This document shows, piece by piece, positions 11,041-20,804 of a stretch of 64,000 nt of DNA. A program made the position numbers and the translations under genes. The stretch is taken from positions 1 to 64,000 of the forward strand of contig JALKBU010000015.1 in NCBI GenBank assembly GCA_023091735.1. The letters run 5' to 3'. The DNA comes from Trichomonas tenax. Taxonomy: Eukaryota; Parabasalia; Trichomonadida; Trichomonadidae. A model generated the notes under the pieces. It was not told the origin of the DNA. It saw only the letters and a program-made list of their open reading frames with translations, and searched no databases. Positions within the stretch are counted from its first letter, which is position 1, and the number at the start of each line of letters is the position of its first letter.

Positions 11041-11941
11041 GATTGATTATATTCAGTGGAAATTCTGTTGATGATTGCGCTATCTATGTTGTCTTAAACC
11101 GCTGTATTACACAATAGAGGAATTTGCAGCTTATTTCCATATTCTTAACACTTCTTCCACTTTCATATTTTATGGTCACTATAATACGGAGAAATGGATT
11201 CAAATCGAACGAGAAAACTTCCCCAGAAGTATCTTTAATATTTTGCCTCATATTTAATGTAAACTTTATGGTTGCAACTATAGGTAATAGTTACCGAATG
11301 GAGCATGATCGAGATTTTGATTTATTTCATATCCATCAATATATATTACTACATCCTCTATGTACCAATTGCACAGTATTTCAGAACACTTTGTAAGTTG
11401 CTAATTAATTTCGAAGTCATAGGATCAAAAATAATGAACACTTGTTTTGTCACTTTGAAGTATTTTTCCATAGTATGGATTTCAATCTTCTTCGTTTTGG
11501 TTTATGTCATAAGTGATAAAGGATATGAAGAAACAATTTATCATGATACAAAGTTATATTACAATAATCAATATATGGATTTATTCGATTTTAAAGGCAT
11601 TTAATTTTTTCATTTTAAGTTTATGTTTCATTCTCACAGATATTCGGAATTATATCCCAAATCAGATAAAAAACCCTATGGTGTACTTTTTATTCTTCTG
11701 TCCAATAGATTTATTCATTTCAGGGATAATGGAATATATTTTGAGTTCCCTTGCTACAATTGCTCTAATCTGTGTTAGGCCAATACCATTGCATTTTTTA
11801 TTGTGTATCTAAGGCATTTCTTTGATTATTACTCATATTTGATTATCGCTATTTTAACTTCAATGCCAGGCCCTATAAAGGAAAGTGAAAAAGAGTTTAC
11901 AAACAGCAGTTCGGCAATTGAAATGGCGTTAACAATATAAT
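11041..11941 (+). pseudogene. decayed multi-pass membrane protein gene
   Basis: Three overlapping plus-strand frames (11124-11396, 11305-11604, 11513-11812) each encode strongly hydrophobic segments such as FFILSLCFILTDI and YFLFFCPIDLFISG. The last frame stops at about 11812. A one-base shift there continues the protein as RHFFDYYSYLIIAILTSM and ends with a hydrophilic tail and TAA near 11940. The order of hydrophobic and loop segments suggests one multi-spanning membrane protein gene broken by several frameshifts. The family is not recognised. Random AT-rich DNA also yields hydrophobic frames, so confidence is moderate. Confidence 0.4.
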
Positions 11942-12011
11942 ATCTTATAAATAAACAACTTTACAAAAAAACGAAGAAAGAATAATATGATAGAATCAAA
12001 CAATGAAAAGA

Positions 12012-12917
12012 TTACAGCGGAGCTTGTTCTTGGGAGTCAAGCTTGAGTTGTGGAATAGAATCTGTCGAGTCTAAGTTGAATGAAACATCTTTTGGAAGGA
12101 AACTTGGAGATGGCGTTGACTGCCACGGGATTCCTGGAGACATCAAGTTCGGCGTCATGTAGTTCAGCCACTTTCCTGGCGTGTTGATCATGTTGCCTGG
12201 CGAGTCGAGAAGCATCGGAGACATCAGTGTGTCTGACGCTTTGAGTGTGAACTCTTCAATGTTTGGCTTCGGCATCTCTCCATTCGGTGCTTCCGATGGA
12301 CGCTTTGGTTTGCGACCTCGCTTCAGTGACTCCTGCTGACCTGACGCGATGCGCTCGAGCCTCCTCTTAAGAGATGAGTTCCACCTGTTCTTCACTGAGT
12401 TGTCCGTCCGCCCTGGAAGAAGAGCGGCGATCTTAGACCACTTGTTTCCCCAAAGCTTCTGGTGCTCGATCAGGATGTCGTCCTCCTCCTTCGTCCAGTC
12501 CGACTTTGTGATAGAAGGGCACAGGTGGTTGTGCCAACGCTCTCTGCACTGCTTAGAGATTCTTCCTGGAAGAAGTTCTGAAAGACTTCCCCAGTTTTTC
12601 GCACCGTTCTCTTTCACCCACTGGATGATCATTGTATCTTCCTCTCCGGTCCACGAACCTTTGAGTAAGTTTGGATTTAGAACTTTTTCCCATCTATCCG
12701 TAACTTGGTGCTTCATTTTGTTTGGGAATTGTTTCGCGATTTCCGTCCACTGAGGGTCAGGCTTGTTTGCGAGCTTCTTTAACAAAGCATCTTCTTCATC
12801 TGTCCATTTCGGGTTAGAATTTGTTGCATTGTTTTTCATCCTGCTCCGAGTGGGCGCAAGTGGTGCCAGCGATGCTTCTTTCGGAGGAGTTATTTCTCCT
12901 TTTGCCTCAGATGACAT
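12012..12917 (-). CDS. three-repeat (R1R2R3) Myb DNA-binding protein
   Basis: This 301-residue protein has three Myb repeats in tandem. R1 covers about 38-82 (W at NPKWTDEED, then a WTEIAKQF helix). R2 covers about 90-134 (GSWTGEEDTMIIQWV, NWGSLSELLPGRISKQCRER). R3 covers about 141-184 (SDWTKEEDDILIEH, KWSKIAALLPGRTDNSVKNR). The recognition helices of R2 and R3 match the animal c-Myb pattern, so it should bind a Myb-type site in the nucleus. The C-terminal 110 residues are rich in Pro, Ser and Met, with repeated SPG/TPG motifs, and could be an activation or interaction region. Trichomonads carry many Myb factors, several known to regulate iron-responsive genes; which one this is cannot be told here. 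Confidence 0.95.
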   Translation of the reverse strand: MSSEAKGEITPPKEASLAPLAPTRSRMKNNATNSNPKWTDEEDALLKKLANKPDPQWTEIAKQFPNKMKHQVTDRWEKVLNPNLLKGSWTGEEDTMIIQWVKENGAKNWGSLSELLPGRISKQCRERWHNHLCPSITKSDWTKEEDDILIEHQKLWGNKWSKIAALLPGRTDNSVKNRWNSSLKRRLERIASGQQESLKRGRKPKRPSEAPNGEMPKPNIEEFTLKASDTLMSPMLLDSPGNMINTPGKWLNYMTPNLMSPGIPWQSTPSPSFLPKDVSFNLDSTDSIPQLKLDSQEQAPL

Positions 12918-13353
12918 CGAAACAAAACTTTACGTAAACCTCAGAATATCAAATTTTGCCGCCAAAAATTGTGAAGTTTACCATGAATGATTTGACATCC
13001 TTTTATTTCCTTTATTTCATGACCTAACAGTATGAAATTTGTATAACCCTCCTGTTGTCAATGATATATTGATGATTAATTTTTGAAAATAATATAAATA
13101 TTCCGATTATGAAACCGTATTTTTTGCGATTTTGATTCTTTTAATTAGCATTTCTAATGGAAATAATATATTCGAATTTTCAAGAATTTTCAAATATTGT
13201 AAAAAATATATTACTAGAAGTGTTTTTTCAAAAAGTCTAAAAGTAGGGTATTGAATGTCAATAAACATTGAGAATAAACTATATATGTGTTTAAATTATT
13301 TCTATCTTTCTAAAAATCTCTGTTTTGTCAATGATATTTTTCAATATTGTTTT
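12918..13353. other. intergenic upstream of the Myb gene
   Basis: Nothing coding is seen. This AT-rich DNA presumably holds the promoter of the minus-strand Myb gene. Confidence 0.4.
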
Positions 13354-13890
13354 AGAAGTGTATCAACTCTGGGGGTTAGAACCAGATCAAACATGTATGG
13401 GCAAATATGACTCTTATGTGATGCCATACATAGTTGTAGTGTTAAACATATATAATATCGTTTCATATTTTTCATTAACAAATTGTTATCAGCTTATTAT
13501 TGAGTAAATAGCAATATTTATTATAAATATATCACATGCCAACAACATAGTAACATATTACAAATAATATAAGCTCCTAATTGAATAATTGTTCAGTATC
13601 TTAATTTATAATTACACGAAATCATTGCGGAGACGATAATATGCATAGATGCATGCACACATTACACGTTTTTAATGTGATACACCAACTTATACTCATT
13701 GCCTCCCAATGAATATGCTGAAATTATTGATTAATAGAAATAAAGTATTCAAAAATAAATTGTGAAAAAACGTGACTTTTAACCTTATCCACTTTTTAAA
13801 ACATTGTTTATTATAACATTTGCATAATGTTAATGCTAATTTTGCCAATTTTGGTCGCTAAAAATCAAATTTGAGAGTTAAAACACTTCT
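13354..13890. mobile_element. short terminal-inverted-repeat element, copy 1
   Basis: This 537-bp unit begins AGAAGTGTATCAACTCT and ends with the inverted form of AGAAGTGTTTTAACTCT, giving an imperfect inverted repeat of about 17 bp. A near-identical direct copy lies at 54133-54728 and a truncated inverted copy at 44353-44472. It has no transposase, so it behaves like a MITE (non-autonomous DNA transposon). No convincing target-site duplication is visible around this copy. Relative to the 54-kb copy it lacks 63 bp between two AAATAAA heptamers. Confidence 0.75.
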
Positions 13891-15376
13891 AATTTAAATT
13901 AGTCAATTTTCCTTCATATTTAACGTGTTTTGAATGCTCGTGTATCACAATTCTTAGACGTGTACCATTTTGCGTGGATTGAAAAATTGGTTGGTTTGCA
14001 GGAATTTATAGCTTAAACACTCAGAAATTTGAAGAGTTTACATTTTTTGAAAGGCTTTGGTCGCTAAAAATCAAAATGAGACGATAATTTTTGCTTCAAT
14101 TTTTTTATTTTGTGAAACAACGAAAATGGTCGTGTTCTGGAATTTCTGAGGTGGTGGTTTATTATTTTCACAATGCACGACAGCTTTATGAACTCGGAAG
14201 AACATAGACAAATCATGCAGTCTTATAACAAAGGCTACATCATCTAACGATCACCGATCACTAACGATTGGTTGCCTCGACTAGTTCAGTGCGACTTCAT
14301 TGACTTATAATCATTAGATAATTCATTTAACTGGCTGCAACGTTATTAATTTCTTATCATTAGATACTGTATCTAGTTCGCTGCAAACATCAGTGATTGC
14401 TCTTCATACACTGCTTCAACTAGTTCACTATGATCGTGTTGTTTGCTCTTCATATACTGCTTCTTCAAGCCAAACTATTTGACATGTAAACCATTGTCAT
14501 AAATAATTTACAAGTCAAGAGTAAAGAAGGCTTAGAATGAGAGCCTGAGATTGTTAATTTAGATGCTTTGACAAGTTTCAAGATCATCTTTTAATCATTC
14601 TGTAACAAATTGATAGCTTCGATTAATGTTCTTGAATATAATTTTTCATTTTTGCCTCTAAATTTTGTTTTTTCTTTGTTTTGTAGGGTTAAAAATACTT
14701 ATTATGATACTATAATATGAATTCAGCGTGCACTGCAACTGTCTGATGTGCTTGTTGCTCACAACGAATCCATTTGTCCATTATTAAAAGTGACACAATC
14801 CGTTAAATACGTTAAAGTGGTTTTTGATGGTATATGCTCCATATAACTTTATAATCCATTTTACACGAATTTTAACAACTTTTATTATAAAAGTGACAGA
14901 GATTAAATTTATTTTGTCGAAAAATAATTATTATAATAGTATGAATCTAATATACCTATATGTTTTTTGAGATATTTACATTATTCAAAAGCACGACCAA
15001 TTCAATAGTTTTGATACCTTTCACAATACGTTAATTAAATTTCACGAATGCACTAAAAATTAAATAAAGTATTTATATCCATATTTAATGTAGAATTATA
15101 AAATGCTGGAAATTTCAAAAAAATCTCTTATTTTCCTTGATATATGAAAAAAATCTTCTTTATTTTTTAAACAACATACACATTTCACATGACTGTTCTA
15201 TAAAACTTCAGAGTTTTACTCTGTTCGCTGATCTATGAGCAACACAACTTTTGATTTTGATTGAAAATTTCGATCAAAATCAAATCTTTATCTAAGCGAC
15301 GTGAATCGATTCTCAAAACCAAAAATTTGAAGGTTTTCATAGTGATTTCAAATCATTTTTGATCGCGGTTGGATTC
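13891..15376. other. gene-poor region with degenerate short repeats
   Basis: No gene is seen. At about 14057-14080 a short stretch (TTTGGTCGCTAAAAATCAAA) repeats the inner right end of the adjacent short mobile element. From 14230 to 14475 degenerate units recur around CTAGTTC(A/G)CTGC and GCTCTTCATAYACTGCTTC. Confidence 0.5.
15353..15360 (+). promoter_or_regulatory. initiator-like motif of the transporter gene
   Basis: TCATTTTT lies 16 bases before the ATG at 15377 and fits the trichomonad initiator. It favours that ATG over the in-frame TTG at 15359, which would fall inside the motif. Confidence 0.5.
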
Positions 15377-16369
15377 ATGAATATTCTCAACTGCTTTCAA
15401 GGATTGTTCGAACACAAATGGTTCGTGATGATAATGTGGCAGATCTGTTCGTTAATGCTTTGCGGCCTGGCGACGATTTGTTCATATTTAACAATTCGAA
15501 CAGGATCAACACTTCCATTTCTTCAACTTGTGATATCATATTTAGTTTTGCTATTGATAAATTCGTGGAAATTACCAAAAACAAAGGCCTCTTGGCTTGG
15601 ATATTTCTTGGTCGCTATATTAAACTTAGGCGGAGATGTATCTTCTGTCTACGCATATACACTTACTTCTCTATCTTCCGCACAATTGTTAGTCACAACA
15701 GTCGTTTTCTGGGTTGCTCCTTTGTCATTTTTTATTTTCGGACGAGTTTTATCATTACTGCAAATATTTTCTATCGCATTGGGTATAACTGGGATAGTTA
15801 TCGTGTTTATTACAGATGGAAAAGGTGATTCTCGTTGGCAAGGTAATATTATCGCTTTAATCTCGGCAATTTGTTATGCAATCGCTACAACTCTCGAGGA
15901 AAAACTAGTGCATGAAGGATCTATAGCAATTTACCTGTTTAGATTTGGAGTTTGCACAGCTCCAATCGCCTCAATTTTAACACTCGGACTTGAGATCAAG
16001 AAAATACGTTATTACAAGTGGGAAGTTGTTACCATTTCTCTTGTTATAAGCTATGGCGTCATAATGGCGCTATATTACTCTTTTGTTCCAATAATCATGA
16101 AATATTCGAATGCAACAGAGATGAATTTATCATTTCTCACTTCGAATTTCTTTTCTTTGTTCATTGGATTCATATGCTTCAAACAGAAAGTTTCGTGGCA
16201 ATACTTTTTAGGCTTTTTATGCGTTCCTTCAGCAATTGTTATCTTTTGTCTTTTCCCTCCAAAAGAGAGACACTCGGACACAAATACGAACAACTTAGAT
16301 CCATTTGTCTGCAATATTCACGACCAGTTAGAAAGCGAGAAGTACATCAACAACAATCTCAACAACTAA
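15377..16369 (+). CDS. SLC35F1/F2-like membrane transporter (drug/metabolite transporter superfamily)
   Basis: About 330 residues with ten predicted membrane helices separated by short loops, the size and layout of the SLC35F/DUF914 group. Family-like stretches are VYAYTLTSLSSAQLL (after helix 3), GNIIALISAICYAIATTLEE (end of helix 5 into 6) and the late pair YSFVPIIMKYSNATEMNLSF. In the family the corresponding positions read like TSATSVNLSLLTADLYSL. The protein should sit in an internal or plasma membrane and move a small organic or nucleotide-derived solute; the substrate is unknown. The cytosolic tail is short and Asn-rich. The ATG at 15377 is chosen because of the initiator motif 16 bases upstream. 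Confidence 0.85.
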   Translation: MNILNCFQGLFEHKWFVMIMWQICSLMLCGLATICSYLTIRTGSTLPFLQLVISYLVLLLINSWKLPKTKASWLGYFLVAILNLGGDVSSVYAYTLTSLSSAQLLVTTVVFWVAPLSFFIFGRVLSLLQIFSIALGITGIVIVFITDGKGDSRWQGNIIALISAICYAIATTLEEKLVHEGSIAIYLFRFGVCTAPIASILTLGLEIKKIRYYKWEVVTISLVISYGVIMALYYSFVPIIMKYSNATEMNLSFLTSNFFSLFIGFICFKQKVSWQYFLGFLCVPSAIVIFCLFPPKERHSDTNTNNLDPFVCNIHDQLESEKYINNNLNN

Positions 16370-16493
16370 GAAGTGTATCATAACTAAATCGATTTGTTTG
16401 TATATTTATATAATAGATTATTTCGAGAGAATCATATTTACAAAGTTATTCGGAATCAATCTTCAAAGGATCAAAAAATGTGAGAAAAAAAGC

Positions 16494-16564
16494 TCGGTCA
16501 CCGGGAATCGAACCCGGATCAAAAGAACGACAATCTTACATGATAACCATTACACTATGACCGA
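16494..16564 (-). tRNA. tRNA-Asp (anticodon GUC)
   Basis: This 71-nt minus-strand cloverleaf has acceptor arms TCGGTCA and TGACCGA pairing fully. The anticodon loop TTGTCGT gives GTC. The T arm CCGGG-TTCGATT-CCCGG pairs perfectly. It has no intron and CCA is not encoded. A decayed copy with shared flanks lies at 18593-18664. Confidence 0.92.
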
Positions 16565-16802
16565 TTGACATTTATTATAACAATGATTGTTTTCTGTTTT
16601 AATATTGACACTTTCTAATTAGAATCAAAAGCACCATTTAGGATGGAAAATTTAGCATCGAACAATATAGCGAAATATATCGCTTCTGTCTGTCCAATTT
16701 CTCGGTTCTATAAATGCTGGTTTGATATTCATTGGATTTCATAAAATGGCCGGAGTAAACAATAACCTTTATGAAACGTGACACCAAAATAGGGCTACAA
16801 CA
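16565..16802. other. intergenic
   Basis: No gene. The first ~20 bases (TTGACATTTATTATAA) are shared with the flank of the tRNA-Asp pseudogene 2.1 kb away. Confidence 0.4.
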
Positions 16803-17304
16803 CATAATTTAGGGTCGAAATCACTTTTTATGGCTGGGGGTTTCTTTTGAAAAATTCTTATTTGGAACACCTCGGGGCTCACTGCAGTATTTAAATTCAT
16901 ATAACACTACAACATATGATGAAATAATCGAAATTAGGAATTGCAATTCAAAATGCAAAAACATTTATTTCAATTTTGTCAAACACAATTTTGGATATCT
17001 CGATTCTGCAGTTTTGCGTTATTATAACAATGAAATCAATATGAAATTACAAAATAGTACTTTTATTGATTACAATTGTAAATATACAATTCGCTTGTAT
17101 TCATGTCCATATGTGATTGTCGAAAATTGCTACTTTAGTAAATCGGAGAATGATGGAAGTGTTACTTCAGAGAATTCCCTTACTGAACCAAAACTTATTG
17201 ACATTGCTATTGCTGAATGCGTTTTTAATATAACTGACGCAATATCTTATCATTTATTAAGCATTGGAGTTTTCTTCATTGAAATTGCTATGATATATTT
17301 CTGA
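16803..17304 (+). pseudogene. beta-helix (polymorphic outer-membrane-like) surface protein remnant
   Basis: One open plus-strand frame without a good start codon encodes short alternating beta-strand rungs such as IIEIRNCNSKCKNIYFNF, MKLQNSTFIDYNCKY and IRLYSCPYVIVENCYFS. Asn- and Cys-capped rungs of this kind are typical of right-handed parallel beta-helices, including the Pmp-like surface proteins expanded in trichomonads. It lacks a signal peptide, a membrane anchor and most of the expected length, so it is a fragment. The last residues (GVFFIEIAMIYF) run into unrelated sequence. Confidence 0.5.
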
Positions 17305-18426
17305 AATTCATGAATATTTTTTGTAGCAACATAAAAATATAAACAATGAAGATATTTGATGAATAAATACATAGATTTAATGCTTGCATACTAATACCTG
17401 AATTGATAAGCTCTGTTCTGAATGTTTGTGCTTTATTCTCATAGTTGACACTCCCGCAATGAAGTTTTACACATCCTTCGAAAGCACTCTGTCCAAAATC
17501 AGTCACTGAGATTGGAATGTTGATATTCTTGAGAATAATGCATCCTTCGAAGGCACTGTGTCCAATGCTTTTAATTGAGTTATCTAGGATAATGATTGAC
17601 TCAAGATTGACAAATCCAATGAATTCACTCTTTGCAATTGATATAATGCTGTATGATACAGGTGGATACATAATCGATCACAGAGAAGTGCAATATTTGA
17701 AGCATTCGCGACCGAGCTCACTAATACTATATGGGTGAGTAATGGATGAAATTGATGTGTTGATAAACATGAGTGTACCAATAGAATTGAAATCGTTCTT
17801 AAATTGAAACAATTCTTGAACATTCCTGATGAAATAGTTGTGGTTCCAAGAACTCCATTATGGAATGCCGCAGTAGATATTCCACATTCACTGAAGCAAT
17901 TCCATCCATAAGATTTAATAACTTCTGGAAGTGTTAATGATTGAAGCTGAAACAATCCAATAAAAGCATTATTTCCAATACTCACATTATTTGTATAAGA
18001 CTCAAAGCTCAATGATAATATTGATGATCACATTCGAGGAAAATGAAACCAATCTCATTTGTTTGCAATTAAAAAACACCGAATCACTTATTGTTCTCAA
18101 TGATGATCCAAATGACATCTCTCGACTCAGCCATGTATTGCAAAACGCTGATTCACCTATTGATACTATTAAAGGAAAATAAAAAATGACACAAGATTCG
18201 AACATCCATAAAATGCAAAAGCTTCGACATGTTTAAGATTAGACGAAGCTGAACATGTGAATGATTGAATGCTTGTTTTGGATTTAAAGGCCGAAGCTTT
18301 GATCCTTTGAATTGTTGCTGGAATGTATATAGTTGTTGCAGTTGTTCCCAAATACAAGAAAATAGTTGTGTTGTCATTTTTAATGATCATGTTTTGTTCA
18401 TTGACGAATAGATTTGATAGTGTCAC
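17305..18426 (-). pseudogene. BspA-like leucine-rich-repeat surface protein pseudogene
   Basis: Minus-strand segments in at least four frames encode consecutive TpLRR/LRR_5 (BspA-type) repeats. From the 5' end: LGTTATTIYIPATIQRIKAS, IGESAFCNTW, RTISDSVFFNCKQMRLVSF, NVSIGNNAFIGLFQLQSLTL, GMFKNCFNLRTI, IAKSEFIGFVNLESI, IKSIGHSAFEGCIILKNINI and DFGQSAFEGCVKL. The repeat pattern (I.I...AF.GC..L..I.IP) is diagnostic of the BspA-like proteins abundant in trichomonads, which are thought to act at the cell surface. Multiple frameshifts at about 18170, 18010 and 17690 show it is dead. The 3' limit is uncertain by a few tens of bases. Confidence 0.8.
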
Positions 18427-18592
18427 TAAACGCGGTCAATTTAGTTAGCAATTGAATCGTTTTAAAAATTCATGCAATTTGCGAAAGCATTTGGACCAAT
18501 TTTTGTAACTGATTCTGGAATATTTTAACATCAAAAATAATGTCATTTTGCCAAAATTTTGACATGAAGCGTAGCAGAAAATGGAAAAAAGC

Positions 18593-18664
18593 TCGATCAC
18601 CAGTAATCGAACCCGGATCAAAAAAAACGACAATCTTACATGATAAACATTACAATATGACCGA
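18593..18664 (-). pseudogene. tRNA-Asp pseudogene
   Basis: This 72-nt copy of the tRNA-Asp at 16494 keeps the GTC anticodon loop. It has changes that break the T stem (CCGGG side now faces ACTGG), one acceptor mismatch, a D-arm change and one extra A. The flanks GAAAAAAGCTCG and CCGATTGACATT are shared, so it came from DNA duplication rather than from a processed RNA. Confidence 0.8.
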
Positions 18665-18886
18665 TTGACATTATTATTAATTTTGATTCATTTCTGACTG
18701 AATGTTCACACTTTTCAAGTGAATATTAACTCAACAAAATGATATTGTTTCTATATTATATCACATAATATTGAAAAGCCGATGAGATTGAACGATTGAA
18801 CTTTATAATGATGACCACTGAATTAGATTAATTTATTGCATTCATTAATGATAACTAAATTAGAATTGATTAGATGCTGAGTGATA

Positions 18887-19030
18887 TTAAAAAATATTGG
18901 TATCACAGGGGAGATCAAATGAGACTGCATCATTCTTGTGTTTCTCCTCGATTGTCTTCATCCAACTTCCAGTATAATTTATCGTCCAAGTAGCCTTTTG
19001 CCTGCAACGCGCTCTCGTGGAACATTAAAA
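18887..19030 (-). pseudogene. short coding-like fragment at the edge of the virus-like island
   Basis: The minus strand reads about 45 codons with coding-like composition (ATWTINYTGSWMKTIEEKH, then DAVSFDLPCD) before a TAA at 18887. No clear start is seen. The family is not recognised. It may be the 3' remnant of a larger gene adjoining the AT-rich island. Confidence 0.3.
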
Positions 19031-19070
19031 ATAAGTGAAATGTCAAATCATTAAAACGATAATTATCCAT

Positions 19071-19547
19071 TCAACTTAATTCTTCATCTGGAATACATGC
19101 ATCAAATTCGGTTTCATAATTGTCTTTAGTATCATCATTAACATTTTCCATTCTCTTTGAATTCTTTTCATCATATTTCTTTATGATTTGTTCTTTTAAT
19201 TTATCATTTTCTGTTTTAGTGAGTTTATCCTTATGATATTCATATTCTTCAACTTTTGTTAATTCAATTTTAATCATAAGCTTATGAAGTTCTTTTTTCA
19301 AAGGTAATTGCTTAAAGTTAGGAGAATGAATGTTAGAAATATACTTCATTTGTGGAAGATATTTCCAAATTAATTCATTACTAACCCATTTCTGATCAAA
19401 TGCAAACTTAAGTGCTTTTATATTATATGCCTTATACAATCTATTGTTAAAGTAATCAGTGAAATAAACATCAATTTGTTGAACATCATTTAATATTAGT
19501 TTTAATGATTCAATCAATTTATTTACAGTAATGAATTCTTTATTCAT
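19071..19547 (-). CDS. hypothetical protein of the AT-rich virus-like island
   Basis: 158 residues, starting at MNKEFITVNKLIESLKLILN. It is helical, Lys-, Glu- and Asn-rich, and ends with an acidic tail. No domain is recognised. Codon use is extremely AT-rich (ATT, AAA, AAT, GAA), unlike the Myb, transporter or tRNA-flanking genes but the same as its neighbours to 21.3 kb. Together these suggest a block of foreign origin. The in-frame TTG upstream is not needed, since the ATG at 19547 is a good start. Confidence 0.6.
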   Translation of the reverse strand: MNKEFITVNKLIESLKLILNDVQQIDVYFTDYFNNRLYKAYNIKALKFAFDQKWVSNELIWKYLPQMKYISNIHSPNFKQLPLKKELHKLMIKIELTKVEEYEYHKDKLTKTENDKLKEQIIKKYDEKNSKRMENVNDDTKDNYETEFDACIPDEELS

Positions 19548-19627
19548 TTTTAATAAAGAAAACAAAATCAATTTGAAAATAAATAATATAAAAAGAACAA
19601 TGTGATTATTTAATAAATTATAAAAAA

Positions 19628-19798
19628 ATGTATAGTGATTATGAAGAAGAATATAGTGATTTTGAACAAAAATATGATGAATTTGTTAATGAATGTATAA
19701 ATGACTGCTTGCATAAACATTCATCAGACTTAAATAAAGAATTATTAAATAAAATTCCTATGACAGATTCTTATTATAATTCAATTACAGCAGATTAA
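19628..19798 (+). CDS. small acidic hypothetical protein (virus-like island)
   Basis: A 56-residue ORF, MYSDYEEEYSDFEQKYDEF, then a Cys/His-containing middle (CINDCLHKHSSD). It is highly acidic and Tyr-rich, with the same AT-rich codon use as the neighbours. It is divergent from the 19071-19547 gene, with an 80-bp gap between start codons. The function is unknown. Confidence 0.45.
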   Translation: MYSDYEEEYSDFEQKYDEFVNECINDCLHKHSSDLNKELLNKIPMTDSYYNSITAD

Positions 19799-20087
19799 TC
19801 AATGGATAACACAATGCAGACATATTCAATGTTCATTTTTCTTAGCAGTTCAATATTTCAAAGCTTTATCATCCAACTTAAAATCTAATATATCAACATT
19901 ATTCATCTATTCTGGTTTCTGTAGGCAGCAATTAAATGTAATATTATACCAAGTAAATCTACCTATGAAAATTAATGAATTATATAATAATTATTAAAAA
20001 TTAAGTGACTATGGAAAGATAATTGTTGATCTTATTAAAGGCATTATCAAGTTTATTAATTAATTTTTTATTTTTATTTAAACATAA

Positions 20088-20571
20088 ATGTCCGAACCAG
20101 ATTATAAGTATGCTAATCATGCAGAACTACCAGAAGGTTATCAACACCCTTATTATACACGTATATTCAATCCCGGTTCTGAAAATGTCAAGAAAGCAGC
20201 AGAATAGAATAGATGTGACAGGTAAATTGTATGAACAAGATTTGAACTTCAGTGTTGCTCCTGATATTAAACCTTTAGTTCAAGTTGTTGCGGAATACCA
20301 CAAAGATATTAAACCTGTTAGAAACACTGATAATAAAGAATGTGCTAAAGCTTATGCAGCTAAACGTAAAAATTGGCAAGCTATTGAAGCTGATATTACA
20401 GGACCTGGTGGTATAAAAGATGGTATTCCTGAAGTATTTATTACTGATGCAGATGGAAAGCTAAGAATTATCAATGGTTACACAACAAAAGCCAATAATA
20501 ATTTAGTAAGAAGAGCTTATCAGGAAGCAGTTCCATATGAAAACTATGTTAATAAAAAGAATCAAATTTAA
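20088..20571 (+). pseudogene. frameshifted phage/Polinton-like structural protein gene (virus-like island)
   Basis: The gene starts at the ATG at 20088 (MSEPDYKYANHAELPEGYQH) and reads 39 codons to a TAG near 20205. One base extra in the GCAGCAGAATAGAAT stretch shifts the frame. Without it the protein continues NRIDVTGKLYEQDLNFSV and runs to 20571, about 160 residues in all. The second half is soluble, with mixed alpha/beta content (IPEVFITDADGKLRIINGYT). The style of sequence and the neighbours suggest a capsid- or virion-associated protein of a phage-like or Maverick/Polinton-like element. This is an inference from context, not from a recognised domain. Confidence 0.5.
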
Positions 20572-20578
20572 CACGAAT

Positions 20579-20695
20579 ATGATAGGCAATTATTTTGGTT
20601 TAAATGGAAGTCAATTTACTTTCTCAACTATTTCAACACCTCATCTGAACTTTATCATGGTCGATATCTATGGAAAAGAAATTAAAATTTTATAA
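20579..20695 (+). CDS. very small hypothetical protein (virus-like island)
   Basis: A 38-residue ORF, MIGNYFGLNGSQFTFSTIST, then HLNFIMVDIYGKEIKIL, starting 7 bases after the previous gene. It is hydrophobic in patches. It may be intact or a remnant whose frame once continued into the overlapping next ORF. Function unknown. Confidence 0.3.
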   Translation: MIGNYFGLNGSQFTFSTISTPHLNFIMVDIYGKEIKIL

Positions 20696-20804
20696 TGAAT
20701 TATTATGCACATTTCATATAGAAAAGATTGCAGATGAATTCGAAAAAAAAATAGAATTTAATGCAAATGAAAATGAACAAACAAAACCAAATACGAACAA
20801 TTAA
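20670..20804 (+). CDS. very small hypothetical protein (virus-like island)
   Basis: A 44-residue ORF, MEKKLKFYNELLCTFHIEKI, ending in an Asn/Glu-rich tail. It overlaps the ends of both neighbouring ORFs in another frame. The tight overlap is phage-like, but at this length it could also be a chance frame in AT-rich DNA. Confidence 0.25.
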   Translation: MEKKLKFYNELLCTFHIEKIADEFEKKIEFNANENEQTKPNTNN

